The position numbers and the translations under genes are program-made. A stretch of DNA of 63,052 bases. Source: Blastococcus sp. TF02A-26. GTDB lineage: Bacteria > Actinomycetota > Actinomycetes > Mycobacteriales > Geodermatophilaceae. This document shows positions 1 to 8,906 of this stretch, one piece after another. Location of the stretch: NCBI RefSeq assembly GCF_003319125.1, contig NZ_QOHG01000025.1:1-63052 (forward strand), given 5' to 3'. Every line of letters starts with the position of its first letter. Positions within the stretch are counted from its first letter, which is position 1. The notes below the pieces were generated by a model, which ran no database searches, was not told where the DNA came from, and saw nothing but the letters and a program-made list of their open reading frames with translations.

Positions 1-136
1 CTCCGGAGCTCGTGGAATGGGTGCCTTCAGCAGCTCCACTCCACGTCCGGAGGTCCTCCCCGAACAAGATCAATCAGATCGTGTCGTCACACGTCCTCGA
101 CCAACGTCTCCGGTCAGTACAGCTAGCAGCGGTCCC

Positions 137-1279
137 GTGCCCACGATCCCGGCCGGTTCCCGGCGGCTGGTCCTGAGCCTCAACGCGGGGTCGACGTCGC
201 TCAAGGCGGCGCTGCGCGACCCCGCGCTGCGGCTGCACGTCGACATCGCCGGCCTCGACCGTGACGAGGCGTCCGTGACCGTCGACGGCACCGGCGCTCC
301 CGCCGAGCGAGCGCTGCTGCACGGCGGCTGGCCGGCCGCGGTCCCCGAGATCGCCGACGCCGTGGCACGGCGCGGACTGCGGCCGGCGCTCGTGGCGCAC
401 CGGATCGTGCACGGCAGCGCCCTGCTGCCGGCGGCCCGCCGGGCCGACGACGCCCTGCTGTCGCGGCTGCACGCCGAGGAGGCCCTCGATCCGCTGCACC
501 TCCCGCGGCAGCTCGCCGTCGCCGAGGAGGCCCGGGCGTGCTGGCCCGACGCCGCGGTCGTGCTGGTCCCCGACGGCGGTTTCCACGCCCGCCTGCCCCA
601 CGAGGCCGTCGCCCTGCCGTTGCCGGCCGGGGCGCGGGCCGCGGGTCTGCGCCGCCGGGGCTCCCACGGACTGGCGGTGCAGAGCGTCGTGGACACGCTG
701 CCCGGCATGGCATCGGGCGTCGTCGTGCACCTGGGCAGCGGGTGCAGCGTCACCGCCGTGGAGGGCGGCGCCCCACGGTCGACGACGACGACCCTCAGCC
801 CCGCCGGCGGAGTGCCCTCGCTCACCCGCAGCGGCGACCTCGACCCCGAGGTCGTCCTCCGCCTGGTCGATGCCGACGGCGGATCGGTGGCCGGGGTGCG
901 CGAGCTGCTCACCCGGCGGTCGGGCGTCGCGGGGTTGTCCGGCGGCCGTACCGACGTGCGGGAGCTGCTGGCCGCAGACGACGGCGCCGCCGACCTGGCG
1001 CTGCGGGTCTTCGTCCGGGACGTCGCGATGGCGGTGGCCGGCGCGGTGACCACGCTCGACGGGTGGGACACCCTCGTGTTCACCGGTGGCATCGGCGTCC
1101 ACTCGGCCGAGATCCGGGAGCGGGTGTGCGCCCGGCTGCTGTCCCTGCGACCCGGGACGGCACGGCAGCCGGGCATCCCCAGCGAGCGCCTGGCCGCCAC
1201 GGGGCTGCGGGTCCTGGCGGTCGCGGTGGACGAGGAGGCGGTCATGGACCGCCTCACCCGCGCGGCAGTCCCCGGCTGA
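137..1279 (+). CDS. acetate kinase-like ASKHA phosphotransferase
   Basis: About 380 residues, close to the usual 400 of acetate kinase (acetyl phosphate + ADP to acetate + ATP). The frame is open from 17, but I chose the GTG at 137 because the ASKHA core begins directly after it. Visible family motifs are NAGSTSLK near residue 16, HRIVHG near 88, VPDGGFH near 144 (family VFDTAFH, so the Asp is kept), GSHG near 175, HLGSGCSVTAVEGG near 197, TRSGDLDP near 230, FTGGIG near 315 and VDEEAVM near 364. Several normally fixed stretches are changed: the DTSMG segment reads STTTT and GGIGENS reads GGIGVHS. It may therefore have altered substrate use. There is no phosphotransacetylase gene next to it. 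Acetate kinase would suit the fermentative theme of the window. Confidence 0.8.
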   Translation: MPTIPAGSRRLVLSLNAGSTSLKAALRDPALRLHVDIAGLDRDEASVTVDGTGAPAERALLHGGWPAAVPEIADAVARRGLRPALVAHRIVHGSALLPAARRADDALLSRLHAEEALDPLHLPRQLAVAEEARACWPDAAVVLVPDGGFHARLPHEAVALPLPAGARAAGLRRRGSHGLAVQSVVDTLPGMASGVVVHLGSGCSVTAVEGGAPRSTTTTLSPAGGVPSLTRSGDLDPEVVLRLVDADGGSVAGVRELLTRRSGVAGLSGGRTDVRELLAADDGAADLALRVFVRDVAMAVAGAVTTLDGWDTLVFTGGIGVHSAEIRERVCARLLSLRPGTARQPGIPSERLAATGLRVLAVAVDEEAVMDRLTRAAVPG

Positions 1280-1294
1280 GCCCGGACCCGGGGA

Positions 1295-2287
1295 TCACCA
1301 GGAGGCGTCGAACGCGTCGATGGTCTCGTCGACCGGCCGGCGGCCGGTGGCGGGAACGGGCTCGGCACTCACCGGGGCCCAGCCCAGTCGCAGCAGCACC
1401 TGGGGTGCGCGTCCCGAGGGCAGGCAGTCGGCCGCGAGCCGGGCACGCGTCGCAGCGACCTCGAGCGGCTGGCTGATCGGATCGGTGGCCAGCCCGATGG
1501 CGGTCGCGGCGAGGAGGACCGCGCTGAGCGCCTCCCCGGCGCGCAGCCGGTCCACCGTCCCGTCGCCGTCGGTGGCGAGGACGGCGAGCAGGGTGCCGTC
1601 GGACTCGCCGCGGCCGAGTTCGTTCTGCGCCATCTCGCGGCCCGCGAAGTGCCGGACGGGCACGGCCGCGGTCGCGTCGCCGGGGACGTTGGCGGCCGGC
1701 ACGCCGTCGGCCGAGCCCCGGGCCCGGCCGCTCCACAGCGCGACCTCCTGCGCGAGGCCGGGGGTGAGGGCCTGCTCGACGGCGGCTCGCTCGACCAGGC
1801 GCGCCACCTCCCACTGCCGGGCCGGGTCGAGCACCACCAGCGTGGCGCCCTCGTCGGCGGCGGCCCGTGCCAGGTCGGCGGTGAACTCGTCGGGGACCGG
1901 CCAGGTGGAGAACACGCGCCGGTCGCTGCGGCGGTGCTCGATGGCCTGGGCCAGGGCGAGGTCCTCGGCGGTCGGCGGTGCGGGGGAGAGCTCCACCGCG
2001 GCGAGGTGCTGCGGGTGCGCCGGGTCCGGCAGCCGGTGGATCCGGCCGGCCGACCCGGTGGCCCGCAGGGCCACCCGGAGGTGGTGCAGGGCGGCTCCGC
2101 AGCTGATCAGCAGGCCCCGGCCCTCGGGGTCGGTGGCGGGCAGGGCCCGAGCCGGGTCGGCGAAGAGGTGGATGCTCGAGGGCCCGATCCGCCAGCGCCA
2201 GGGCTGCGAGTTGTGCACCGAGGGAGCGCGGTTGGCCAGCGCGACGGCGGCGCGCGCGGTGCTGCGGTCGAGGTGGGTCGTCAGCAC
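1295..2287 (-). CDS. Acg-family nitroreductase-like FMN protein
   Basis: 330 residues of the Acg/Rv2032/Rv3131 branch of the nitroreductase superfamily. The N-terminal signature RAPSVHNSQPWRW (about residues 20-32) is typical. These are double nitroreductase folds, and several mycobacterial members are DosR-regulated and linked to dormancy. The GTG start at 2287 follows GGGAGG on the minus strand. It converges on the acetate kinase-like gene with 15 bp between stop codons. A second, longer Acg-type paralogue lies at 58197-59360. The 247 bp upstream, shared with the divergent GGDEF-EAL gene, holds a GGGACC half-site but no clear dyad. The substrate is unknown and true nitroreductase activity is not implied. 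Confidence 0.85.
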   Translation of the reverse strand: MLTTHLDRSTARAAVALANRAPSVHNSQPWRWRIGPSSIHLFADPARALPATDPEGRGLLISCGAALHHLRVALRATGSAGRIHRLPDPAHPQHLAAVELSPAPPTAEDLALAQAIEHRRSDRRVFSTWPVPDEFTADLARAAADEGATLVVLDPARQWEVARLVERAAVEQALTPGLAQEVALWSGRARGSADGVPAANVPGDATAAVPVRHFAGREMAQNELGRGESDGTLLAVLATDGDGTVDRLRAGEALSAVLLAATAIGLATDPISQPLEVAATRARLAADCLPSGRAPQVLLRLGWAPVSAEPVPATGRRPVDETIDAFDASW

Positions 2288-2534
2288 GGGTCCTCCCGGG
2301 GTGGGGCCGGCGGCGCCGGCGGTCGTGCCGAGCGTGCTGTGCGCGGCCCCCCGGCGGGCAGTGACGGAGGTCCCGTCCTGGGGGGCCTCCCGGCGCGGCG
2401 GGACGGAGCGGGGCTGCGGCGGCCGCAGCCTCCCCCGGAGGGAGGACCTGCGGTGGCGATCGCGTGACGGGTGACCAGTTGTGCGCTATTCAATGGTGCG
2501 CCGGAGTGAGCGTCGTCCACCGTGGGGAGGCAGC

Positions 2535-4601
2535 GTGCGGGAGAGCACCGAGAGCGCCCCGGCGTCCGCACGCCCTGCGGGAGCCGGCGCGGGGCACCCG
2601 CCGGCAGCGGAGTGCGCGGCGTTGCTCGTCGTCGACCGGGACGGCGCCGCGCCCCGGATCAGCTGGGTCAACGACGCCACGGCCCGGCTGCTCGGCCACC
2701 AGCCCGAGGAGCTGCGCGGGCTGGACCTCCGGGAGCTCGTGCCGACCCTCGACGGAGCCGACCTCGCCGCTCTGCTCAGCAGCGACCGGACCGCCCAGCT
2801 GACGACGTCCGTCCGCACCCGCAGCGGCACGGCCGTCGAGGCCGTCGTGGTCGCGATGCCGGAGCCCACGGGGGTGCGGTGGACCGTCCGCATCATCTCG
2901 ACCACCACCGAGCTGGAACGGGCCCTGCGGGCGACGGCGGAAGCCCTCGAGCGGCGTTTCGCCGCCGTCACGGAGCGGTCGCCGGTGCCGCTGCTGCTCT
3001 CCGAGCAGGGGATGCGGCTGGCGCACGTGAACGACGCCTTCTGCGCGCTCGTCGGTGCGGCCCCCGAGCAGCTCCTCGGCACCGGGTGGCTGGACGTCGT
3101 CGACCCCGCGGACGTCGATGCCGTCGTGGACGCCGTCGCGGCGGTGCTCGACGGCGAGGACGGCGCGGTGCGGCTCGCGCTGCACCGGCTCGACGGCGGT
3201 GTCCGGAGCGCGGTGCTGCGGCTCAACCAGGTCGTGACGCCCGGCGCCGGGGTGGGCTTCGTGGGCACCGTCGAGGACGTCACCGACCGCCTCGCCTTCG
3301 AGGCCGAGCTGGCGCACCAGGCGCACCACGACCCGCTCACCGGCCTGCCCAACCGCGCCCGCCTGGCCCAGTGGGTGGACGAGCACTTCACCCCCGGCGC
3401 GGGGCGGCTCACCTGCCTGTTCCTCGACCTCGACGACTTCAAGGTGGTCAACGACTCCCTCGGGCACACCGCCGGGGACGAGCTGCTCGTGGAGGTCGCC
3501 GTGCGGCTGCGCACCGCGGTGCGACCCGGTGACCTGGTGACGCGTTTCGGCGGGGACGAGTTCGTCGTCGTCTGCGACGGGATGGACGAGCAGGAGGCCC
3601 TGGTGCTCGCCGGCCGGCTGGTCGGTGCCCTGGCCGCCCCGGTGCGGATCTCCGGGGTGGAGGTCCGGCCGAGCGCCAGCGTGGGGATCACCCTGCAGAC
3701 GGCGGACCACGCCACGGCCGAGGACCTGATCCGTGATTGCGACATCGCCCTCTACCAGGCGAAGGCGGCGGGCAAGTCCCGGGTGGCCCTGCTGGACGAG
3801 CGGGGCCGCAGCGCCGCGCGGGCGAAGCTGGAGCTGGTCGCCGACCTGCGCGACGCGATCGACTCCAGCACCCTCGCCGTCTGGTACCAGCCCATCGTCG
3901 CCGCCGACGACGGGCGGGTGGTCGCCGTCGAGTCGCTGGCCCGGTGGCTGCACCCCGTGCAGGGCGTCATCTCCCCGGCCATGTTCGTGCCGTTGGCCGA
4001 GGACAGCGGTCTCATCTCCGCGCTGGGGCTGCACGTGCTGGAGGAGTCCTGCCGGCAGCTCGCGGAGTGGGACGCGGCCCTCGGGGACCGCAGCCCGCGC
4101 GGCATCCACGTCAACGTCTCCGCGATGCAGCTGGACGGGTTCCTGCCCGGACGCGTCGCCGAGGCCCTCGCGCGGCACGGACTGGCCGCGGAGCGGCTGT
4201 CGATCGAGCTCACCGAGTCGGCCCTCATGGCCGATCCGGCCGCCGCCCGGGCGGTCCTCCAGGAGCTGCGGGACATGGGGGTGCACCTGGCCATCGACGA
4301 CTTCGGGACCGGCTACTCCTCCCTCGCCTACCTGCGGCACCTGCCCGTGGACTGCCTCAAGGTCGACCGCTCCTTCGTCTCCGAGCTGGCCACCGGCGGT
4401 GCCGGGATCGCGGCCGCCGTCATCGCGCTCGCCCGGACGCTCGGCCTGTCCACCGTGGCCGAGGGCGTGGAGACCCCGAGGCAGGCCGAGGAGCTCGCGG
4501 CCCTGGGCGTCACCTACCTGCAGGGTTACTTCCTGGGCCGCCCCATGACCGGTGCCGCGTGCGCCGCCTGGTTTCTCGACCGACAGGACGCCGACCGATG
4601 A
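2535..4601 (+). CDS. PAS-PAS-GGDEF-EAL cyclic-di-GMP turnover protein
   Basis: About 688 residues. Two PAS-like sensor domains (roughly 25-120 and 130-260) precede a GGDEF domain (about 265-425) and an EAL domain (about 435-680). The cyclase signature is intact (RFGGDEFVVV) with the RxxD inhibitory site (RPGD) just ahead of it. In the EAL half the first motif is ESLARW instead of EALxRW, which keeps the metal-binding Glu. NVSAMQL, ELTESALM, DDFGTGYSSL and VAEGVE are all present, so both activities look possible. An upstream GTG at 2481 is in frame, but the GTG at 2535 sits 4 nt after GGGAGG and is preferred. Its stop overlaps the start of the next gene (ATGA), so the two are translationally coupled. 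Confidence 0.92.
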   Translation: MRESTESAPASARPAGAGAGHPPAAECAALLVVDRDGAAPRISWVNDATARLLGHQPEELRGLDLRELVPTLDGADLAALLSSDRTAQLTTSVRTRSGTAVEAVVVAMPEPTGVRWTVRIISTTTELERALRATAEALERRFAAVTERSPVPLLLSEQGMRLAHVNDAFCALVGAAPEQLLGTGWLDVVDPADVDAVVDAVAAVLDGEDGAVRLALHRLDGGVRSAVLRLNQVVTPGAGVGFVGTVEDVTDRLAFEAELAHQAHHDPLTGLPNRARLAQWVDEHFTPGAGRLTCLFLDLDDFKVVNDSLGHTAGDELLVEVAVRLRTAVRPGDLVTRFGGDEFVVVCDGMDEQEALVLAGRLVGALAAPVRISGVEVRPSASVGITLQTADHATAEDLIRDCDIALYQAKAAGKSRVALLDERGRSAARAKLELVADLRDAIDSSTLAVWYQPIVAADDGRVVAVESLARWLHPVQGVISPAMFVPLAEDSGLISALGLHVLEESCRQLAEWDAALGDRSPRGIHVNVSAMQLDGFLPGRVAEALARHGLAAERLSIELTESALMADPAAARAVLQELRDMGVHLAIDDFGTGYSSLAYLRHLPVDCLKVDRSFVSELATGGAGIAAAVIALARTLGLSTVAEGVETPRQAEELAALGVTYLQGYFLGRPMTGAACAAWFLDRQDADR

Positions 4602-5410
4602 CCTCTCCGACCGCGGCACCGCTGGACATGGACAGGGTGCTGGCCTCCATCGACACCATGGCGGCGAACAAGCCGGTGGCCGCGCAGCTGGTCGCCATGA
4701 CGACCGCCGACGACACCGGCGCCCGCGACATCGCGGACATCCTGGCCGGGGACCTCCCGCTGGCCGGCCGGGTGATGAAGCTGGCCAACTCCGCCTACTT
4801 CGGCATGCGGGGCAGGGTGAGCTCCCTGCAGTTCGCCGTCACCGTGGTGGGGTTCATGACCGTCCGGACGATGGCGACGGTCGCCCTCACCGACCTGGAC
4901 GACGAGTCGCGCCTGCCCGAGGACTTCTGGCTGACCAGCACCCATCTGGCCCAGGCCGCGGCCACACTGGCGCCCCGCTTCGGCGAACGCCCACCGGACG
5001 CCCTCTGCCTGGGCATGCTCGCCCAGCTCGGGGCCGCGCTGCTGCACCACAACGATCCCGAGGGCTACGGCGAGCTCGTGGAGCGGCACCCCGCCGGACC
5101 CGGCCGGCGGCGGGCGGAACGCCAGCGGTACGGGATGCCCGCCCTCCGCCTCACCGCCGAGGCCCTCCGGCACTGGGGCTTCCCGGCACGCATGGTCACG
5201 GCCCTGGACCACGTCGACGACCTGGCGGCCCCGGAGGGTGCGCTGCTGCGGGTCGCCTTCGAGATCGCCGCCCGCCTGGGCTCCGACGCCCACGTCCCGG
5301 TCCCCGTCGGCCCGCTGTGCGCCGGCCTGCTGACCGAGGAACCGGTCCGCGTCGTCCTCGACCGCGTCCGCACCGAGGCGGAGAAGCTCCGGTCGGCCAT
5401 CCTCGGCTGA
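4598..5410 (+). CDS. HDOD-domain signalling protein
   Basis: 270 residues with an HDOD domain (metal-independent HD-related output domain) over roughly residues 10-200. Typical landmarks are ILAGDLPLAGRVMKLANSAYFG-like sequence near residue 45, then a hydrophobic VTVVGFMTVRTM segment. The canonical HD metal-binding pair is absent, as expected for HDOD. The ATG overlaps the stop of the GGDEF-EAL gene by 4 bp, so the two probably act in one signalling path, perhaps as a cyclic-di-GMP effector pair. HDOD proteins in other bacteria link cyclic-di-GMP enzymes to motility or stress outputs. No output domain is fused here and the partner is unknown. Confidence 0.85.
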   Translation: MTSPTAAPLDMDRVLASIDTMAANKPVAAQLVAMTTADDTGARDIADILAGDLPLAGRVMKLANSAYFGMRGRVSSLQFAVTVVGFMTVRTMATVALTDLDDESRLPEDFWLTSTHLAQAAATLAPRFGERPPDALCLGMLAQLGAALLHHNDPEGYGELVERHPAGPGRRRAERQRYGMPALRLTAEALRHWGFPARMVTALDHVDDLAAPEGALLRVAFEIAARLGSDAHVPVPVGPLCAGLLTEEPVRVVLDRVRTEAEKLRSAILG

Positions 5411-5417
5411 GTCGGGG

Positions 5418-7961
5418 TCAGGCCCGCGCGATGGCGTCGAGCACCCGCAGCTTCGCCGCCCGGCGCGCGGGACCGACGGCGGCGAGCACCCCGATCACCG
5501 CGGCGACGAGCAGGAAGACGGCCAGCCGGCCCACCGGCACGGCGAGCTCGCTGATGCCCTGGTCGGCCAGCGCCCGGCTCAGCGCGACCCCGAAGAGGGT
5601 GCCGAGCACCAGGCCGAGCACCGCGCCGTACAGCGAGATCACGACCGCCTCCAGCCGCACCATCCGGCGCAGCTGGCTCCGTCCGAGCCCCACGGCGCGC
5701 AGCAGGCCGATCTCCCGGGTCCGTTCGATGACCGACATCGCGAGGGTGTTGACGATGCCGAGCGCGGCGATGACCACCGACAGCACGAGCATGGCGTTGA
5801 TCAGCAGCAGCAGCTGGTCGACCTGCGCCTTCTGCTCCTCCCGGAACTCGCCCTGGTCCTTGAGGTCGACGACCGGATAGGCCGCGAGCGCCTCGTCCAG
5901 TGCCGGCCGGACGTCGTCCGGGCCCACGCCGCCGGCCAGGTCCACGTAGAGGAACCGGTCCTGGGGGGTGCCGCCGAGCGCGGTCAGGGTGTCGAGGGAG
6001 ACCAGGGTCGACCCGACCACCTGGTTGGACTCGTAGACCCCGCCCAGGACGAGGTCCTGTTCCCGGCCGTCGACGCTCAGCGCCGGCACGGTGTCCCCGA
6101 CCGCCCACCCGCGGTCCTGCGCGGTCTGCTCGTCCACCACCAGCCCGTCGCCGGCCAGCCCGTCGGCCGAGCCCTCGACCCAGGTCAGCTCGATGCTCCG
6201 CTCCAGGCCGGCCGGGTCGATGCCGGTGAGGAAGGACGTGCTGCCGTCGAGCTGGACCTGGCCGAACCGCACCCGCGTGACGTCGTCGACGCCGTCGGTG
6301 CTCGCGACGGCGGTGGCCACGTCGGGGCTGAACGGCAGCCCGACGGCGCTCGAGACGACGAACTGCGACCGCACCGACCCGGTGATGAGCGCGTCGACGC
6401 TCTTGTTCGTCGAGGCGCCGATGACGCTGAACGCGCTGACCAGGGCGAGCCCGATCATCAGCGCCGAGGCGGTGGCCGCGGTGCGGCGGGGGTTGCGCAG
6501 CGCGTTCTCCCGGGCCAGCCGTCCCGTCGTCCCCCAGATCCGCGGCAGCGCCGCGCCCACGACCCGCAGGAAGGGCCGGGCCAGCACCGGGCTCAAGGCC
6601 GTGGCGCCGAGGATCAGCAGGAGGGCGCCCAGGCCCACCAGCGACGCGGCGTTCCCGCCGTCGTCCACCAGGGTCCCGCCGGCCAGTGCCGCGGCTCCGA
6701 CGGTGGTCAGCACGGCACCCACGGCCGTGCGGCGGCGCAGGCTGCGCTCGCCGGTGACGACGTCGTCGCGCATCGCGGCGACCGGCGGGGTCCGGGCCGC
6801 TCGGCGCGCCGGCACGTACGCCGCGAGCACCGTCACCACGATGCCCACGACGTAGCACCACAGCACGGTGTCGGCGGCGAACACCAGGTTCCCGTCCAGC
6901 GTCAGCCCGAAGGAGCCGAACAGCGCCCGCAGCCCGGCGGCGATGCCGTAGCCGGCGGCCAGGCCGACGGTGGAGCCGAGGACGCCGAGCACGAGGGCCT
7001 CGCCCAGCACGGAGCGGGTCACCTGGGCCCGGCTGGCACCGAGCGCGCGCAGCAGCGCGAGCTCCTGGGTGCGCTGGGCGACCAGCATCGAGAACGTGTT
7101 GACGATGATGAAGGCGCCGACGAACAGCGCGACGCCGGCGAAGACGAGCAGGAAGACGTTGAAGAACGACAGCGCCTCGGCGAAGTCCGTGGCCAGGGTG
7201 TCGGCCTGCTCGGTGGCCGTCTTGACGTCGTAGTCGTCACCGATGGCGGCGGCCACCCGCTCGGCGAGGGCGTCGTCGTCCACGCCGTCGGCGGCCGCGA
7301 CGCCGATGCCGGTGAGCTGACCGGGGGCGGTCAGCAGCTCCTGCGCGGTCTCCGTGTCGAACGCCGTCAGCGTGGCGCCGGCCAGGCCGCCGGAGTCACC
7401 GAAGCGGAAGGTGCCGACGAGCTCGGCCTCGATCCGCGGACCGGGCGTGAGCAGCGGGATGGTGTCGCCGACCCGGTAGCCGGTCTCCTCGGCGGCGTTC
7501 GTGTCGATCGCGACCTCGCCGGGGCCGGCCGGCGCACGCCCCTCGACGAGCGTGTTGGGCGAGACCGAACGCTCGAGGTTCCAGTTGATGCCCAGGCCCG
7601 GCGCGCCGCCGGTGTCGAGCACCTCGCCGTCCCGGTCGAGGATGTAGACACCCTCGGCCTGCACGTAGCCCTCGACAGCCGCGACGCCGTCGACGTCGGC
7701 GATCTCGTCGACCAGCTCCTCGGGGACGTAGCTGGCCGTGCCGCCCGCGCCGGTGCCGGCCAGCCCCTGGTCGAACGCGGCCGCGCGGGCGACGTTGACG
7801 TCGGCCGAGGTGCTGCGGAACAGGTCGTTGAAGGTCTTGCTGAGGGTGTCGGTGAAGATCAGCGTCCCGCCGACGAAGGCGACGCCCAGCACGATCGCCA
7901 GTCCGGACAGCAGGAGGCGCACCTTGTGCGCCAGCAGGTTCCGCCAGGTGGTGCGCCACAC
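5418..7961 (-). CDS. FtsX/MacB-type ABC transporter permease
   Basis: 847 residues with duplicated FtsX-type architecture. The N-terminal segment, including a TM at about 18-40, leads to a large extracytoplasmic MacB_PCD domain, then TM clusters near 255-400, a second periplasmic-like domain, and a C-terminal TM triplet near 725-840. Conserved FtsX stretches such as TREIGLLRAVGLGRSQLRRM and TQELALLRALGASRAQVTRS are seen in both halves. It starts with GTG 1 bp after the stop of the ATPase gene (7963-8796), so the pair forms one operon and one transporter. Such exporters move lipids, lipoproteins or antibiotics out of the membrane. The substrate cannot be told from sequence. Confidence 0.92.
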   Translation of the reverse strand: MWRTTWRNLLAHKVRLLLSGLAIVLGVAFVGGTLIFTDTLSKTFNDLFRSTSADVNVARAAAFDQGLAGTGAGGTASYVPEELVDEIADVDGVAAVEGYVQAEGVYILDRDGEVLDTGGAPGLGINWNLERSVSPNTLVEGRAPAGPGEVAIDTNAAEETGYRVGDTIPLLTPGPRIEAELVGTFRFGDSGGLAGATLTAFDTETAQELLTAPGQLTGIGVAAADGVDDDALAERVAAAIGDDYDVKTATEQADTLATDFAEALSFFNVFLLVFAGVALFVGAFIIVNTFSMLVAQRTQELALLRALGASRAQVTRSVLGEALVLGVLGSTVGLAAGYGIAAGLRALFGSFGLTLDGNLVFAADTVLWCYVVGIVVTVLAAYVPARRAARTPPVAAMRDDVVTGERSLRRRTAVGAVLTTVGAAALAGGTLVDDGGNAASLVGLGALLLILGATALSPVLARPFLRVVGAALPRIWGTTGRLARENALRNPRRTAATASALMIGLALVSAFSVIGASTNKSVDALITGSVRSQFVVSSAVGLPFSPDVATAVASTDGVDDVTRVRFGQVQLDGSTSFLTGIDPAGLERSIELTWVEGSADGLAGDGLVVDEQTAQDRGWAVGDTVPALSVDGREQDLVLGGVYESNQVVGSTLVSLDTLTALGGTPQDRFLYVDLAGGVGPDDVRPALDEALAAYPVVDLKDQGEFREEQKAQVDQLLLLINAMLVLSVVIAALGIVNTLAMSVIERTREIGLLRAVGLGRSQLRRMVRLEAVVISLYGAVLGLVLGTLFGVALSRALADQGISELAVPVGRLAVFLLVAAVIGVLAAVGPARRAAKLRVLDAIARA

Positions 7962-7962
7962 G

Positions 7963-8796
7963 TCAGTGCGTCCCCGCCGTCGTGCGGTCCGCGGCGGGCC
8001 CGGTGGGCGGGGCAGCGGGCGGGGCGGCGGCGGTCTCCGGCTCGAAGGCCTTCATCCGCTCCAGGACCCGCTCGGGGGTCGGCTCGAGCATCTCGTCGAC
8101 GATCCGGCCGTCGGCCAGGAAGAGCACCCGGTCGGCGTAGCTCGCGGCCATCGGGTCGTGGGTGACCATGACGATCGTCTGGCCGAGCTCGTGCACCGAG
8201 CGGCGCAGGAAGGCCAGGATGTCCGCGCCCGCGCGGGAGTCGAGGTTCCCGGTCGGCTCGTCGGCGAAGACGATCTCCGGTCGGCCGGCCAGCGCGCGGG
8301 CGCAGGCGACCCGCTGCTGCTGCCCGCCGGAGAGCTCGCTGGGCCGGTGGGCCAGCCGGGGACGCAGGCCGACGGTGTCGACCACGAGGTCCAGCCAGGC
8401 CTGGTCGGGCTTCCGGCCGGCGATGTCCATGGGCAGCGTGATGTTCTCCAGGGCGGTCAGCGTGGGCAGCAGGTTGAACGCCTGGAACACGAAGCCGACC
8501 TGGTCGCGGCGCAGCGCGGTGAGCCGCTTGTCGTCGAGCGTGCTGAGGTCGGTGTCGCCGATGAAGGCGTGCCCCGCGGTCACCGAGTCCAGCCCGGCCA
8601 TGCAGTGCATGAGCGTCGACTTGCCCGAGCCGGACGGCCCCATGATCGCGGTGAACCGGCCGCGGTCGAAGTCGACGTCGACGGAGTCGAGCGCGACGAC
8701 GCGGGTGTCGCCCTCGCCGAAGACCTTCGTCAGGCCGCGGCCCCGGGCGGCGGGGACGTCGGCGTGCGGGGGGCCGGGCTGCGGCGCGGAACTCAC
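7963..8796 (-). CDS. ABC transporter ATP-binding protein (MacB/LolD type)
   Basis: 277 residues. Walker A is GPSGSGKST (about residue 55), the signature motif is LSGGQQQRVACARAL, and Walker B is IVFADEPTGNLD with the ENLD-type D-loop typical of the LolD/MacB/FtsE branch. The H-loop histidine is in VMVTHD. The GTG start at 8796 follows AGGAG with 8 nt spacing on the minus strand. The C-terminal 40 residues are a Pro/Ala-rich tail. It is the first gene of a two-gene operon with the FtsX-type permease. A TAGCGT -10-like hexamer is visible about 45 nt upstream of the start on the minus strand. Confidence 0.95.
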   Translation of the reverse strand: MSSAPQPGPPHADVPAARGRGLTKVFGEGDTRVVALDSVDVDFDRGRFTAIMGPSGSGKSTLMHCMAGLDSVTAGHAFIGDTDLSTLDDKRLTALRRDQVGFVFQAFNLLPTLTALENITLPMDIAGRKPDQAWLDLVVDTVGLRPRLAHRPSELSGGQQQRVACARALAGRPEIVFADEPTGNLDSRAGADILAFLRRSVHELGQTIVMVTHDPMAASYADRVLFLADGRIVDEMLEPTPERVLERMKAFEPETAAAPPAAPPTGPAADRTTAGTH

Positions 8797-8906
8797 GGGG
8801 AGGACTCCTGAGGTCGGGGGAGGGTGCCCTGGACTCCGGCCGACGCTAGAGATCGCCGGCCGCGGGAGCCAGGGACTTTCGCTGCCGGCGGATCCGCCGG
8901 TCGGCC

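Noticed and set aside
1-136. Gene end or leader ORF before the acetate kinase-like gene
   Set aside because: The frame from 17 is open, but its first 40 residues are low-complexity with no homology; treated as upstream region. No stop of a preceding gene can be assigned.
2371-2385. GGTCCC half-site upstream of the first Acg-type gene as a DosR box
   Set aside because: No second half at the required spacing; not counted among the boxes.
2490-4619. 709-residue open frame antisense to the GGDEF-EAL gene
   Set aside because: Composition is Gly/Arg/His-rich with no domain; it mirrors the codon bias of the real gene. Similar antisense frames at 12257-14191, 22265-24652 and 58197-60743 were dismissed for the same reason.
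8872-8883. GGGACTTTCGCT as a DosR-like box
   Set aside because: Only the left half matches, and it lies upstream of the ABC exporter, which has no other link to the regulon.
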